64,000 nucleotides of DNA, from the NCBI RefSeq assembly GCF_907164915.1, contig NW_025919144.1, forward strand, positions 1 through 64,000. The letters run 5' to 3'. The translations under genes and the position numbers were made by a program. Below, piece after piece: positions 37,068 through 51,498 of the stretch. This DNA is from Impatiens glandulifera (lineage: Eukaryota > Streptophyta > Magnoliopsida > Ericales > Balsaminaceae). The notes below the pieces were generated by a model, which was not told the origin of the DNA, made no database searches, and worked only from the letters and a program-made list of their open reading frames with translations. Position 1 is the stretch's first letter; each line of letters opens with the position of its first letter.

Positions 37068-40000
37068 AGTGGTATCAGAGCCCTCTCTATGTCGATCTAT
37101 TGAAATTTAAGTTTATAAGAATTTTTAAGAATATGATTAGACATTTTTTTTTGTTCTTGATCTAATTTGGCTAGTTATGTTCTTCATCTAATTTGGCTAG
37201 AACGGATAATGATAGAATGAATTAATGAATAGTAACAACAATATTTGATGTATATATTAATCTAAAATTTTGGATTAGATTAAAATAAAGAAAAGACATC
37301 AAGTATCTAAATAATTTTAGATATTCAGATTAATATATTTTGTTTAAAGAATTATGATTAAAGAATGGTTCATATTCTCTAATTAGATATAATATATGAA
37401 TATTTAATTAATTAGAAAGATATAATAAAGAAGTTAAAATAAAGAACTGATCATATTTTATAAAGAAAGATATCAAAGAAAAGGATTTGTTAAAGAATAT
37501 TTGTTAAAGCATGAGGAAGATGAACCGTTTAGAAACGATCTTTATTAAATTATATGTTATAGTAAAGAATTAAAGACTCTAGACATCTAAACGATTTTTC
37601 AGAAATCATAATGAATAAACGGTTTTAGAATCATAAAGAATAAAGAAATGGAAAAGTTTTATTTCAAGAATTGGATTTAATTATTAATTTGAAAATAATA
37701 ATTCAAATTAATAACCTGAATTTAAATTCAGAGAAATATATGGTAAAGAAGTTGAATTTTTTTTTAAAGAATTGAATTTTTTTTTTAATAACCTGAAATT
37801 AATATCTATTTATTATTAATTAGATAATTAAAGAGATATTAATAAATATATTATATATATTTCGGTTATATATATATATATTGAGTACGAATTAATTAAG
37901 GAAATTTGAATTTTAGAATAATAATTTATTATCATTCTAATTATATAATAATTATATAAGTATATAAGGAATTAAGGAATTCAGTGTTGGAATAATATTA
38001 TACTTATTATAATTAATTTAAGGAATTAAAATAATAATAATAATATATATAAGGAATTAAGGAATTCAGTGTTGGGATAATAATTAATTATTATAATTAA
38101 TTTAAGGAATTAAAATAATAATAATTATATAATTATGTAAAGAATTAAAGAATTTAGAATAATAATTAATTATTATACTTATTATAATTAATTTAAGGAA
38201 TTAAAATAATGATAATATTATTTTAATTAGTTAAAGATTGAATAAATATTTATTCCTGAAATAATTGTTAATGTATTATTAAAGTAAAATATATTATGGA
38301 ATTCTAGAATTTTAAAACTTTAATATATATCTATGATATAGGTTATGATTTGAGAATTAAGTAAAGAAAAATAGTTACTTATTATGTTTATAATCTTTTA
38401 TAAATATTGATTACATTAAGTTTGTAATATATTTAATGAATTAGTATAAAAACGGATGTATCATCCATTTAATTTATGACTTAATTAATGTATGGAATAT
38501 ATTCAGAAATTAAGAAAAAGTCAATTTATATAAATATATTTAGAAATTAAGAAAAGACAAGAATAAAGAGATTATTATTTTATTAATAATAATAATTTAC
38601 AATTAAAGAATAAATAAATATCAATAACTTGTTTATCAAGAATTAAGTTATTTATTCAGAATTAAGGAAATCAATTAACATAAATTTAGAATTTTTGAGT
38701 AATATGTGTAATTGATTATTTAATTATTTATTATATTTGGATGAATAATCAATCATGTTATATTACACATTCAAATATATATACATATTTCGGTCTTTAT
38801 GTATATATTGTGTTGATTGATATTAAGAAATAATTGAGTGATTAGTAAAATCACAATTATTTGTTTTGTGTAACACATATGGAATTTATGCAATTTTGAT
38901 ACATAAAACAACATTCGGATTTTCGGTGTTAATAACACATTCAAAATTTGGTACAATTTTAGGCCCACTTAAATTTGTAATTATGCGGTTGTTAATCGGC
39001 CCAAAGGAAGGTTAATAATTGGTCGGATTGCAAATTTAAATAATGTACAAATTATTAATTTATAGAACATATTTGTTTTATAAGATTAAGACGGTTGTGT
39101 TTGTAACTATGCGATTATTAATCGGACAAAAGGAAGTTTAATAATTGGTCGAGTTACACACTTAAAGTATGTACATAAGTTATTAATTTATTAAATCAAT
39201 TAATTGAAGCAACATCCTACCAAAGTAAGCTCTCTTGTGAAGGTTAATATGTTTTATAAATTAAGAAGGTAGTGTGTATGTATTTCATGCGGTTATTTAA
39301 TCGGCCCAAAGGAAGATAAATAATTGGTCAGAATAACATTATGCACATGTGGTAATAAATATATAACAATTATTCGGTGGGCCATGTGAATAATTGGAAT
39401 ATCCAAAGATAACCAATTATTTGACAGGACTTATTGTTAATATTTGATTACTACAAAAGAGTATCGTTTGCAAGTTAATATTTAATGTCCAAAGACTAAA
39501 TATTAATGTTGCGTTTGGTATCTTATGATGAGACGTACCATTATTTTGAATTTATGTGATTATTAAAATTTTGTGAGTATGGTTGTTCATTTGTTTTGTT
39601 ATCGAATCAAGTTAACACTTCTGCCTACGGATTATTTTTTTTTGTCAACATCTTAAGTTCATTTTATATGATATAATTTTTAAGACATATTTAGAATTTG
39701 TTGTATTTTTAAGAATTATATCTAAAATGGTTAAAATTGCTAAGGGTATTATTAGAATAAAGATTTCATAAATAATATATGTTTTATTTTGTTTCAAAAG
39801 TAATGCATTAAAGTCAGAGTTACAATAATGTATTCTCATGCATCTAATTTGGATTTTCTTATTTACACTTAAGTTAATTGATGTGAATTGTAGTTGTCTA
39901 AAGGGAGACATAGTCTCTATATGAACTCACATCAATTGTGTGTAAGAAAAATAAAAGATTGAAACAAAAATAACATAAATAGTGTTCACTTAGCAAATAC

Positions 40001-41657
40001 CTTAATACATAATAAAGAAATGAAGTTGTAAGAATTGCAGATATTGCACCTAAAAGAAAATTACTAAAGAAAGTGGTGCATAAAAGAATACATATTATAG
40101 TTTGTTTTGTTTGTTCTAAGAGTAATTTAACTTCAGTACTCATACACATTTAATGGTAACTTCAGTATTACTAAAGTAAATGTGTTGATGTACGGTTGAG
40201 TTAATTGTCAAAAGTCAATTGATGGTGAAAGAAACATCGGCGTGGACATTGACAATTCATATTAAAGATGAAGAAATAAAGAATTACTTTAGATACTTTT
40301 TATTTATTTATTTGGAAACAAACATTTATGGAATATCTTCATTAATTGATTCATTTGGAAGGAAGAGTTAAGAATTACAACTTATATATGGAATAAAGAT
40401 TCAACTAAAACAACTAGTAAATTCTTTTGGGGTTGTCCAGTTAAGGTCAGGCCTTATAGGTCTAAAGAAAATAAACTAGACTAAAGAATTTCTAGATGTT
40501 AATTATTGGATATTTTGAAAGATCTAGAGATAAATTTAGTCTCATAAGTACTTCAAGATTAGCCTTGAAAATAAATATATATACATAATACTCCTTAAAC
40601 AAGAGTTTAATGTATGCTCTAGATTATATGAATCAAGAAATTAAGAATATTTATGATGTTGGACAAATACTTGAAGGATCCTGGTTTGGATCATTAAGAA
40701 AGCAACCAAACAACTAATGTGATATTTTAAGAACAAAACATTGCATACTCATATATTGAAATCGAATCGGATAGAGATCATTTGGTATATTGATTCGAAT
40801 TTTGTTGGATACTAAAACAGTCGAAAATTCGTGCCACATCATTTTAGTTTAAAGAATTAATTTTTGGAAGAGTGTTAAGTAGACACTCGAATTATTTCAA
40901 GTTGATGGCAGAGTTTATTAGGTGTTTTGTGGTATCCAATTAAAGAATCTGACTGCAAAATTTTGTCACGATGTTGCAAATTATGAATGATATAGAAAGA
41001 CCACTAAAGTTATTACGTGACAATAATTTGCAGTTCTTTTACTTTAATAGTAATATGAGTTTGACTAAGTCGAACTATTTGGAAAATAAAGAATTCAGAA
41101 TGTTTATTTATCTATTGAGCATATTTGGACAAACTCTAAAATTACGGATCCGTTCTCTAAATATTTGCTATCCGAGGTCTTTCATGAACATATTGTTCAT
41201 ATGGATATTACATATTTAGATGATATACAGTTTTAGTGGGAGTTTGTATTGTGATGCTTGTATAGATACAATTTGGAATTTATGTGCACATTAAAGAATT
41301 AGTTTCTAAAGAAATTAAAGATTTAGTTTTTAAAGAAAATCAAGATTTTAAAGTTATTCAGATTGATCTCTATAAGGAATAAAGGAGGACCAGTTGGTAT
41401 TAGACATGTTAAAGATCACACTACATGTTAATCCACACTACACACCCATGTTTAATCTATGTCATTTGATTGTATTGACATATGTGACTATTGAGGGTTT
41501 AGTTACGAATTAATGTAACAAAAATCGCTTTAATCCTATGTTGTTATAATTGATGGACGAGATTGGTATAGATGTATTTGTAATGATAACAATATTTTGA
41601 GCTCTTAAGGTTATAATATACAATTGAAGGAAATATTATATGACCCAAGTGGGAGAT
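37068..41657 (+). mobile_element. Internal region of the LTR element, mostly non-coding
   Basis: 4.6 kb, very AT-rich, with no ORF over about 90 codons. A motif of about 45 bp (GCGGTT.TTAATCGGCCCAAAGGAAG...AATAATTGGTC) occurs three times (38985, 39111 and 39289). A decayed RNase H remains near the 3' end. The polypurine tract AAGTGGGAGAT lies at 41647-41657. It is non-autonomous, LARD-like. Confidence 0.8.
40965..41230 (+). pseudogene. Copia RNase H remnant in the LTR element
   Basis: NFVTMLQIMNDIERPLKLL.DNN is followed in a shifted frame by IEHIWTNSKITDPFSKYL and EVFHEHIVHMDI. This is the recognisable C-terminal pattern of Copia RNase H. It shows the element descends from a Copia and is not purely non-coding. 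Confidence 0.7.
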
Positions 41658-42238
41658 TGTTGGAATTATTTCCAATATTTGGGTACATATATAATTTAAT
41701 AATTGTATATTAGTTGTTATCATAATAAAGATTAAAGCCCAAATAAAGTGATCTATTAAAGTATAAAGGTTATGGGCTTATTTGGACATCTATAATAAAT
41801 ATGGGGACATATTTGTGTAGAAGCAGAAATACCATTCATTATTTCGTTGATGGGCCGAATAATAAATGGGTATATTAGGGCTAGGTCCCCAACCCATATA
41901 GATAGCCAGCCTATTTGTTTCTCTCATCGAACAATAAGGATTTAGTTCATCTCTCAAGAACTCTCAAGAAGGCTATCGATATAGGGTTGGAAGACTTAAA
42001 CCCCACCCACATCAAACATTCCGATCCAGGTCCAGATCCAGAACGAGAAGATTCACATTCAGATTCAGGTCCAGATCCAAGATCAAGAAGAAGAGAATAA
42101 CGAAGAATGGCTTAATGGACAGTTCTTCATTCAAGATTCAGGTACGTTTCTGCAATTACAGTTTATCTCGATTTATTGACATAGAGTACTAAAGAATATA
42201 GAACTAAAGAATAAAGATTTAGATTAAAGATTCTAACA
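41658..42238 (+). mobile_element. 3' LTR (581 bp) of the degenerate LTR element
   Basis: Matches 36472-37067. TTGAC (42239-42243) follows as the target-site duplication. Confidence 0.93.
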
Positions 42239-42545
42239 TTGACCACTTCTATCAAAGAACCATTATCTATTATTTCTTCATATGGAGAATTTGGTGGTTC
42301 TGAAAAGAAATCAAATGAGGTTGTCTTTAGTTCAATTTGAGGATTTGGCATCACTACTCATTCATATAGTTCTTCACTATCATTTTCAATCACACCACTA
42401 TTCCATATAACTAGTTTGCTTTTTTGGTGATAATCCTTTATTCAAATCTCAACTTTTGTTTTCTTTAAACAAAACATCTTTACTCACTAACTTTTTTTTA
42501 GACTAAATCATATAGCTTGTAGGTTTTAGACTTTTACTGGTTGAA
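42239..42545 (-). pseudogene. Minus-strand Copia fragment upstream of RT
   Basis: The minus strand reads KPTSYMI..KKKLVSKDVLFKENKSWD, the end of the integrase/RT linker of Copia. It continues the element interrupted at 36471. The rest of its 5' part is not recognisable beyond about 42545. Confidence 0.7.
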
Positions 42546-45199
42546 ATTTTAAATTAATTCTATTAATGAATGGAAATGAGAATTTGGGTAAATAAAATCA
42601 AATGAAATTCAAACAAAATTCAAACATGAATTAAAGTGAAATTTGATCTAAATAATTAAATTATTATAATTAATTTGTTAATTATGTAATTAACATTTAA
42701 TGACTTAAAGAACAATTATCAAATTAAATATATTTAATTTTGTTAATTGTCAATGTAACCTTCATGATATTATTGCTATCAATTTATTAACAATTTAGAA
42801 AATCATGTAACCTTGTATTTTCTAATAAAGAGAAAATGCAAAGGGAAATGAAGAGACAAACAATGTCAGTCGTTTGATCAAAAATTAATGGTTGATTTTA
42901 TTTTTATGAAAGTTTATATTTTCAACAATATAAATCTCGTCATATGTATTTACTTTCAAACCAGTATATCATCTTATTCATTTTCACTCTAGAATTCCAA
43001 AAGTCCTCTCCTTATTTTGGGAGTAATCTTCGAGTTTTTCGCTCGACATTTCCCGTTGAAACTCGGCGATAGTTCAGGTACGTTGGTCAAGTTCGATGCG
43101 TAGTAATTCAATGCAGAATCACTAGATTCGTTGTACCATAGGAAACAACCATTTGAGATAACCTTCAACACAAACAAGAGATGGTGGAACTGTTTTAAGA
43201 AAAATGTGCTAAGCACATGCTTCGAATTAACATATCAAATTTGGTGATTTCGTTCTTCGTATATTTAATTTTATTTAATTTATCTGTAACATCATATGTA
43301 TATATATTTTTCTCTTTATTTAAAGACAAGACTACTAACATTACTTACACCTAAGAAAATACAAATGAGACTCTTGTCATAAAGTTTAACCTTTCAAGCC
43401 CTTAATCGAAAAAATTCAGAAATATGCCACTAAAGTTCAAGCTTTCTAGATTTTTTTAAATTATGTGTAAGGCCTTAAAGTTAGATTCAAGCATCCCAAA
43501 ATCTTCCCTAAGGTCTAAGGTCTAAGGTCTAAGGTGTGTTCATCAATTTTTGGTAAACTTCCAATCATCATTTATTTCAATCTTCTAGTTTGAATTTGAA
43601 ATTTTCATAAGTTAGTATATTGCCTAGTTGTTTGATTGTTTGATTGGAAAACGATCTTAGGATCATTTCTAAGCTTTATGCTGAAGCTAAAACCGATCAA
43701 TCGATCTAAAACAAAACAAAAAAAACTCTAAATTTGAATTTGGAAAAATCCAAAATCGTGTTTTCTGAATCAGCCCAGAAATATTCACAACATGTTTCTA
43801 ATGATGTTGAGAACCTATTTGAATCATGTTTGATTCATCCAGATCATTTTGATCAAAATGAAAATTTTCATAAAAAATGAAAATTTCAAGTTCTTCAATT
43901 GGTCTAAATGAACAACCAGTGTTAATGTTTGGTACCAATCAATCATATGAAGTACAATGAAGTTATTGTCAAGCTCCTTATACTTCATTAAACTCTAAAC
44001 CCAAAAACCCAATTTTTTGTCTTCGAATTATTTTGAACAAATTGAATATCACCCATGTCGAATGATATCTTGGGATGATGTTCATAATGTTTCTGGAAGC
44101 TTTGTGAAGCTACCTAGGGTCTTGGATCAAAGAATTCAAGCTTAAATCAAAACTACAAAACCTACAATTTTGATGTTCTTAAGGACCGAGAGGTCCAACC
44201 AAGGATTTTCGACCAGGACTAAGAAATTTCAACTAGGACCAAGAGGTTCGACCAAGAAATTTCAATTAGGATCGAGAGATCCGACCGAGGATCTTAACAT
44301 CCGACCGAGCATTCTTGTACCCAACCGAGAATTCTAGGCAAAGACCGGGAGACTTTAGCACCCCGACCGAGAATCTTAAGTTAGGACTGAGGGAGTTTCG
44401 ACATATGACCGAGGGCTTTTAGCCCCGATCGATAAAAACACATTCAGGACCGTGGACATCAGTCCTAGAGTCTGTTTGATTGCATTTTTTAATTTTCAAT
44501 TTTTTTTTTTAATTTTGGGACTTTAAAATATTTATTAAACATCCCAAAAAAGTAGAAAATGATTTTTAAATATTTTGGGAAATTTCCACAAAAAATATTT
44601 TAATAAGGGCTCGTTAGGGCTTTATTTTTAAATAATAATGCCTTTAAATACTAATGTTCTTTAGTTATTTTTCGTCCTAATCATCATCATCAACGACATG
44701 TATCAACATTTAAATATTATTGTTATAATTTTAAATATACAAAAACATGTGCATTATTCTTTAAAATAAAACATTATACACCAATTTTCAAAAACAACGA
44801 TTTTATAAAGTAGACCGTTTTCAAAACGGGTATGAAGGATGAAGCGCAAAATCTTTTTTCGAATATCGCCAAACTAGGAACCAAACGAAACTTAGTTAAA
44901 AATACGTTTGTATACGTATACTTTTTTTTAAAACTGAAAATCAATTTTTAAATAAATAATCTTTTAAATTAATTATTAAATATAGATTTTCGAAAATTAA
45001 ATTTTAATTTAATTATTTCAAATCTAACTATTATATATACTCGAACTCAAATTAATTATTTTATAATTAATTTTAAATTGTATAGATTTGTTAAAAATAT
45101 TTTAAAATAACGCTTTATTTTAAAAGGATTCTTGATACGCAAACTGAGGTTGAAAAATTTCAAAACACGAGCTTTTTCGGGATAATGAATTTTCCGAGT
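42546..45199. other. AT-rich non-coding with a degenerate minisatellite
   Basis: No gene is recognised. Bases 43507-43535 are four TAAGGTC units. Bases 44160-44420 hold about ten degenerate GACCGAGA-containing units, possibly an old LTR remnant. A 75-codon minus-strand ORF at 42989-43216 has no recognised match. Confidence 0.5.
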
Positions 45200-46121
45200 T
45201 ACAAGATTTTAACCTACTACAATTTAAATTTAAGTCGATTTCAAGGATTTCAAATTCTAATTTAATTCTATTGAATTAATTTGAACATATTATACAATAA
45301 AATAATATGCATTTTAAGATATATTTATATTTTATTTATCAAATAAAATTAATTACTTGTATTTTTATTTTATTGTTTATCATAGTTTGAATAGTAAATT
45401 TATATAAAATAAATAATTACTAGGGTAGCTTAAATGACTATAAATCTTATTTACAATATTAATTATAAAAATTTCAGTTCTCATTACTAACATTGAATTG
45501 AGATTATGACTATGAGATTTTTGAATTAAAAAATAATAAAGAATATACATTTTGTTAAACTATTTAAATGAAAGATGTCAACATAAATAAGGGATGCAAC
45601 TAGCTAGTAACTAACACCAAACTATACATTCATGATATTGAATAAATGAATTAATTTGTAAAAAAATTATAAATCAAATAAAATTTATTTATACAATTCT
45701 TTTTTAAAATCAAAATATATATTATTGAATAAATATTTTATTAAAGAACTTTTAAAATAATGATAAAATATTTTTAACTTTTTCTTTTCAAAAATGAAAA
45801 CAAATATTTTTAAAAATAAATAATATTGAATATATAATATTTAAAAGATAATTGTAAGTAATATATAAAAAAATCTCTTTTTATCCTAAATTGAAGATTA
45901 ATTATTTTTTTCAACTCCATGGATTCTTTTACCCAAACTTGTGTGTATTAAATTAAATCATTAAAATCCCATAAATAAATATTATAATATCTTATTCATT
46001 TTAAACATGTAAAACAAAAATATGTATTTATAAATTAATAATATTATTTTATAAATATTTTGAATTTAACATATAAAAATATACTATTTAACACTTTAAA
46101 CTAGAAGTAGAATAAGTTTTA

Positions 46122-46170
<49 letters not shown>

Positions 46171-46325
46171 AACATTTATAATAAATAAGTTATAAGTATG
46201 ATTTATTTAAACTAATTATAATAACACTAAATATAATTAATATTAAACAAATATTTTTATATAAACAATACATAAATAATTATTATTTTTATAAATTATG
46301 TAGTCAAAAATTCAATTAATATTAA
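45200..46325. other. Older diverged paralogue of 3780-4400, then AT-rich DNA
   Basis: Bases 45200-45640 align with 3780-4400 with many differences and lack the long TA run. The rest is AT-rich, with a TA run at 46126-46167. Confidence 0.7.
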
Positions 46326-46394
46326 AATTTGTTTAAAAGTACATATTTACCTAAGGATTATTTCATTATAAATTTAAATGTTGGAATAAATAAT

Positions 46395-46397
<3 letters not shown>

Positions 46398-46483
<86 letters not shown>
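46398..46483. repeat. (TA)n microsatellite, copy B
   Basis: Counterpart of 69-230, about half the length. Confidence 0.95.
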
Positions 46484-46491
<8 letters not shown>

Positions 46492-47341
46492 AGTGTTTTT
46501 AAAAATAAACTATTTTTTAAAGATATTTAATATTTTTAAAATAACTTGTTAAAAAAATCTTGTAAATAAAATAATAAACAAAAACTAAATGATATTTAAT
46601 AAAATTATTATTGTAAATTATTTAACCATTTAAAAAAAACTATATAACATTGAAAAAAATAATTTATAAAAAAAATAATATTTTAAACTATAATTTATAA
46701 AAATAAAAGTTTATTTTAAAATTGAATATAAGATATTGAAATGAAAGAAATGTTTATAAAATAACTAATTTGTAAAAATAAAAGTTGCAAAAAAATAAGA
46801 AAATATTTAAATAAATTTTATTTTAAATCATCTAGTCTTTTTTTAAAATGGGAAAATAAATTTCAAATAAAAATATTTTTAAATTGAAATATATGATATT
46901 AAAAAAAATAATTTAGAAAATTCTAATTTTTAAATCAAATAATAATTTTTTATAAAAAAAAGTATTTTAAACTATTTAATTTATTTTAAAATGAAAACAA
47001 AATATATTTATTTAAAATATTGTTAAAATTAAAATATAAGATATAAGATATTTAATAAAACCTTTTTTTTCTAAAAAAACAATTTATGAATCAAATAAAA
47101 ACAATTTAAAATTTAAATATATGATATTAAATAAAAGTTTTTATAAAGAACAATTTTTTTGTTAATCAAAATTATAAATAAAAAAATATCAATTTAAATA
47201 TTTGTTTTTAAAATTAATTAACCTTTTGAAAAATGAAAACAAAAACTTTTTTATAAATCAAATTTAGTATAGAAGAGTTAAAATTAAAATTTATGATATT
47301 GAATAAAAGAATTAATTTTGTAACTCTAGAAAAATACCTTG

Positions 47342-48877
47342 CTTATAAGGTGTTCGGCGGTCTCAATATCTTGAGCCCTTCCAAACCACTGTACACAAGA
47401 GGATGAAAATGAGGAATACAATTGAGAGTACATATGCGTGGGGTTAAGTAGGAGGAGGGGACCAAGCATGAGCAGGAGTAACATGACGATCAACATGACC
47501 AGTTCACGCCGGACACTACTGGTACCTGTAAATGTTTTACAAATATTAATTGTTTATATTGATTTTGACCTAATAATATTAATTTGCTCATATTGCAACA
47601 AGAGAGCTGGTGAGAAAGCTCCAGTGATTGAGGGTGCCACTAAGCTTCGGAGATGTGGATGGGAGGCCATATGGTAATGATAGGCGTATGTAGTCTAGAC
47701 ATATGGGGTCGATGGTACGGGACTCCGCACTCATCTTGCATCACCAGCTAAAGTGGAGGACTTTGAGTATCGGTCAACTAGATTCACTATGGCGTGTCAT
47801 GACAGTGAGAAATTGAACCTGCATTTAATTAATATTCAAATGAAGTTTTATAACGTTTGCTGGTTTTATTTTTCAGGATTCATTTGAGAGCACATATATC
47901 CCTATAAACACGTACAAACATACCGGGATAGCACATGCTAAACAAATATGGGATAGATGGCGCTCCGATTTGAGTCGGAATTACGTCCAAATTCATAACG
48001 GAGATGAGGCGGATGTACTTGCGCGTCCCCCACCATGCTATGATCCGGCAGATTGGGAGTTCTTTGCAGACACCACTACTTTACAGAGAATTTCTAGGTA
48101 CGTACAATTTCAGAATAGAAATATGTACCGATCATACTATTTCTAACTTCATTTTTATTTTAAATACAGAATTTTTTTTTTTATCAATATTGGCAACCGA
48201 AAGCAAGTGAGGTTTCCCCACATTACGGGCATAAACAATTTTCACGAATGGAAAAAGAATTGGTATTTACATTATTTAATTAAACCTACTATAAATAATT
48301 TAACTAATTAATGTTGAACAATTTATTTGAACATGAGGCTAATTTGGAACGTCCACTGACTATTATAGAGAGGTTCAAAATGACTCAAACCCCGAGAGTC
48401 ACCAAAGACAACCCGACCCTAACGCCGGACCAAATGTAATAAGAGAAGATCGTAAGTTAATAAATAAGTTTAAATAAAAATTTAATAGAACTGTATATAT
48501 ATATATATATATAGCTTATATAATGAAATTTTAAAACGTGTAGGCGGAGATAGAGCAATAATTAATGACACACTTGGTATCTCCGACTTCTATGTGAGCG
48601 AGTGAGTGTTCAGGCCCAAACGACATGGGACGGTGATGGGTATGAGGTCAGGTGTGTGGCTATCGCGATTTCACGGGGATCGACGGAGGAACAACAATTC
48701 AAAACAATAAAAATAGTCGCTACGGGAGGTGAATGAGCAACTCTAGGAGTGGGTCGATGTACTCACCAATAACCAGGAGATAATGCAAGTACAATTAGCG
48801 GAATCTAAACGACAAATTGTATTAATATTAGCACAGTTTCAGAATCAGAATCAGCCACCACTCCCACCCCGAGTTAG
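47342..48877 (+). pseudogene. Ptta/En-Spm transposase-like remnant, copy B
   Basis: Counterpart of 1081-2610 with the same segments in the same order and only scattered base changes (for example a Gln-to-Pro-like change beside the DWEFF motif). Not an intact gene. Confidence 0.65.
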
Positions 48878-49080
48878 TACGTTTTAGTAGATGTTTGTTT
48901 TCATGCTTTATGTACACTTTGGATTAGGTTATCGTGTTTGGAGACAATTTTAACACGTATTGATTGAGAATTTTAAAAATATAATGATTTTTTTTGCTTA
49001 TGGATCGTATTGTATTTCTTTTGGTTTGACTAATAATAGGTTAAGGTTGTGTAAAAAACAAATTAGGTATTATATTTTTA

Positions 49081-49657
49081 TTTAGGGAAATATCGAAAGA
49101 TTTGATAAAATATATCGGCATTCCCCTAGTTACACTTTGCGAGAGATTTAAACAAATATTTCGGTAAAGCCTTTACCGAAAGACTTACCCATATCTTTCG
49201 GTAAAAGCTTTTCCCAAAGATTTCAACAACTATTTTGGTACAAACTTTGTCGAATATTTCGGTACAGGATTTGTCGAAATATGTCGACAATTTTTTTGGT
49301 ATTTGCCCTAAATAAAGATTAAATAGCCTATTCGGCTTTTACATATCCAAACTATTATCAGCCAAATAAGAAGAAATACGATCTATCCTAAAATTTCATT
49401 AAATAGTTTATGCCGATAGATCTAATCATGTCTATCGAAAAATGATTTGCCGAAAGATATGTATAAATCTTTCGGTAAAGCCTATACCGAAAGTTTATAA
49501 ATCTGTTGACTAAGGCTCCAATACTTTTACCGACAAGAGTTTATCGACAAATGTCTAAAGTTTTAGCACTTGTCGGTAAAGGTGTATTACCGACAAATTT
49601 AGGGTCTTTACCGACGTAATAAACTTTTGATAAAAATCCTATATTTTTACTAAAGTC
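49081..49657 (+). mobile_element. CACTA-like element end, copy B
   Basis: Counterpart of 2814-3390, with the same TTTCGGTAAAG and TTACCGACAA motifs. Confidence 0.55.
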
Positions 49658-50362
49658 TTGTTAATTTATTAACAGATGAATTTGAGCGTTTCTACCTTGA
49701 ACAATGTCTTCTTCAACCCAGCACCCAAAACTTTTTAATTTATTTTTAAAACTTTAATATTTCTCAACTCAAAATGATGTAAATTCTTTAGAGAGAACTA
49801 AGGAATGTCTAAAAATAACATGTCATATTTTATATAATTATTATCATCAATAACTAAAAAGATTTATTTATATTTAGACGAATAATATGAACACATTTTA
49901 TTTAATTTCATAAAAAATATAATGTAATATCATTTAAAAAATAGTGTAATATTTTATAGTTCATTGTGCAATTTTAATTCTATTCAATTAAAATGCACAT
50001 TTAATTTCATAAAAAAATCAATAAATTAAAGATTATAATAGAGAATTTAACCTACTACAATTTAAGGTTGATTTTAAAGATTACAATTTCTATTTTAATT
50101 TTAGTTAATTAGTTTGAACTATTATCAAGTAAAATAATATGCACTTTAAGGTACATTTATATTTTATTTATCAAATAAAATTAAATAATTACTTGTTTTT
50201 GTTTTATTGTTTATCCTAATTTGGATAGTCAAATTTTAATAAATAATTATATAATAGTGTAGCTCAAATGACAAATTATTTTTATTTATAACCAATGTCA
50301 AAATTTTGATTTTCATTTTTTTTTAAATATCATAAATAAGTATGACGGTGACTACGAGAGTG

Positions 50363-50403
<41 letters not shown>

Positions 50404-51344
50404 ATAAATAAATAAATAAACAAACGAGAGATGTCAACATAAATAAGGGTTTTCATTAGTTAGGCGCAAAATTGATGCAACTAGTAACTACCACCAAACT
50501 ATACTAATTAATTGTTTGTTTAATTGAACTATTTCACCACAAGATCTAAAGCTAATAAAATAGAGCACACTTGTAAAAAAAATTATATTGAAAGTTAATA
50601 TGAATTTATAGTCATAATTTTTTACTTTAGTTTAAAATAATTTAAACGATACATTTACAATTTATATATAAATAAAACATAATTAAACATGTTCTTTTAC
50701 TCAATTTAAAAAACAATATTCAAATAAATAATCACAATAAAAACATAAATAAAAATTAATCTTTAAATATTTATAATAAATTGTGTAATATGTTTTTTTA
50801 ATCGATATATTATTTATCATATTTATTTTTTAAATTATTGAAATTATAACAAAAAGAAAATTAAAATAAATGAAATGAATTTTAAAAATTAACATAAAAT
50901 ATAACTAAACAAAATAAAATAAGAGTAATAAAATTATTATATATTTATAATTATTATTTGATCTATTTCAATAGATAATATAGTAATTATACTATAAAAA
51001 CAGAATATCACTTAACTATATCTAAAATAGAGTCTAATATAAGTATATATTTGAATGAAGATTATTTTGTTTTGTTGAATAAAAAAACAGTGTAGTTTGT
51101 TACTACCGGTTATGTTACTTTTGTTTTGTTTTGATTTTCTTATTTGAAATGGAAATAAATGAAGCCTTTTTTTATTATATGTAGTGATTGTTTATGCTTA
51201 AGTTTCAAGTTACATGGATGGCAACGGTATCTGTATATTTTATATCTGATGATTGGAGCTGAGTATTTTAAATTGAGAACGGGAATACAAAGGGGGAGAA
51301 GATTACATGACTAGTGTGAAACTCAAACCTGAAAATCCGATATA
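49658..51344. other. AT-rich non-coding, copy B
   Basis: Counterpart of 3391-5242. The TA run (50367-50396) is about 160 bp shorter than in copy A. Confidence 0.7.
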
Positions 51345-51498
51345 TATCTCCTCTTCTAGCCTAGCGGCAATAAGAGATAAATATATATTAACCTTAAATT
51401 CTTGGATTCGAGTTTTTAGGCGACAAGTTTTGCAGCTGGTTAAACTGTTAAAATGTGTTTGCGGGTAACATACTGAATCTGTTGTCCTATTTTTCCAG
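51345..51498 (+). mobile_element. tRNA-derived SINE, copy B
   Basis: Counterpart of 5243-5396, with the same A and B boxes. Confidence 0.6.

Noticed and set aside
42989..43216. 75-codon minus-strand ORF
   Set aside because: Composition is plausible, but I recognise no domain and see no promoter or splice context.
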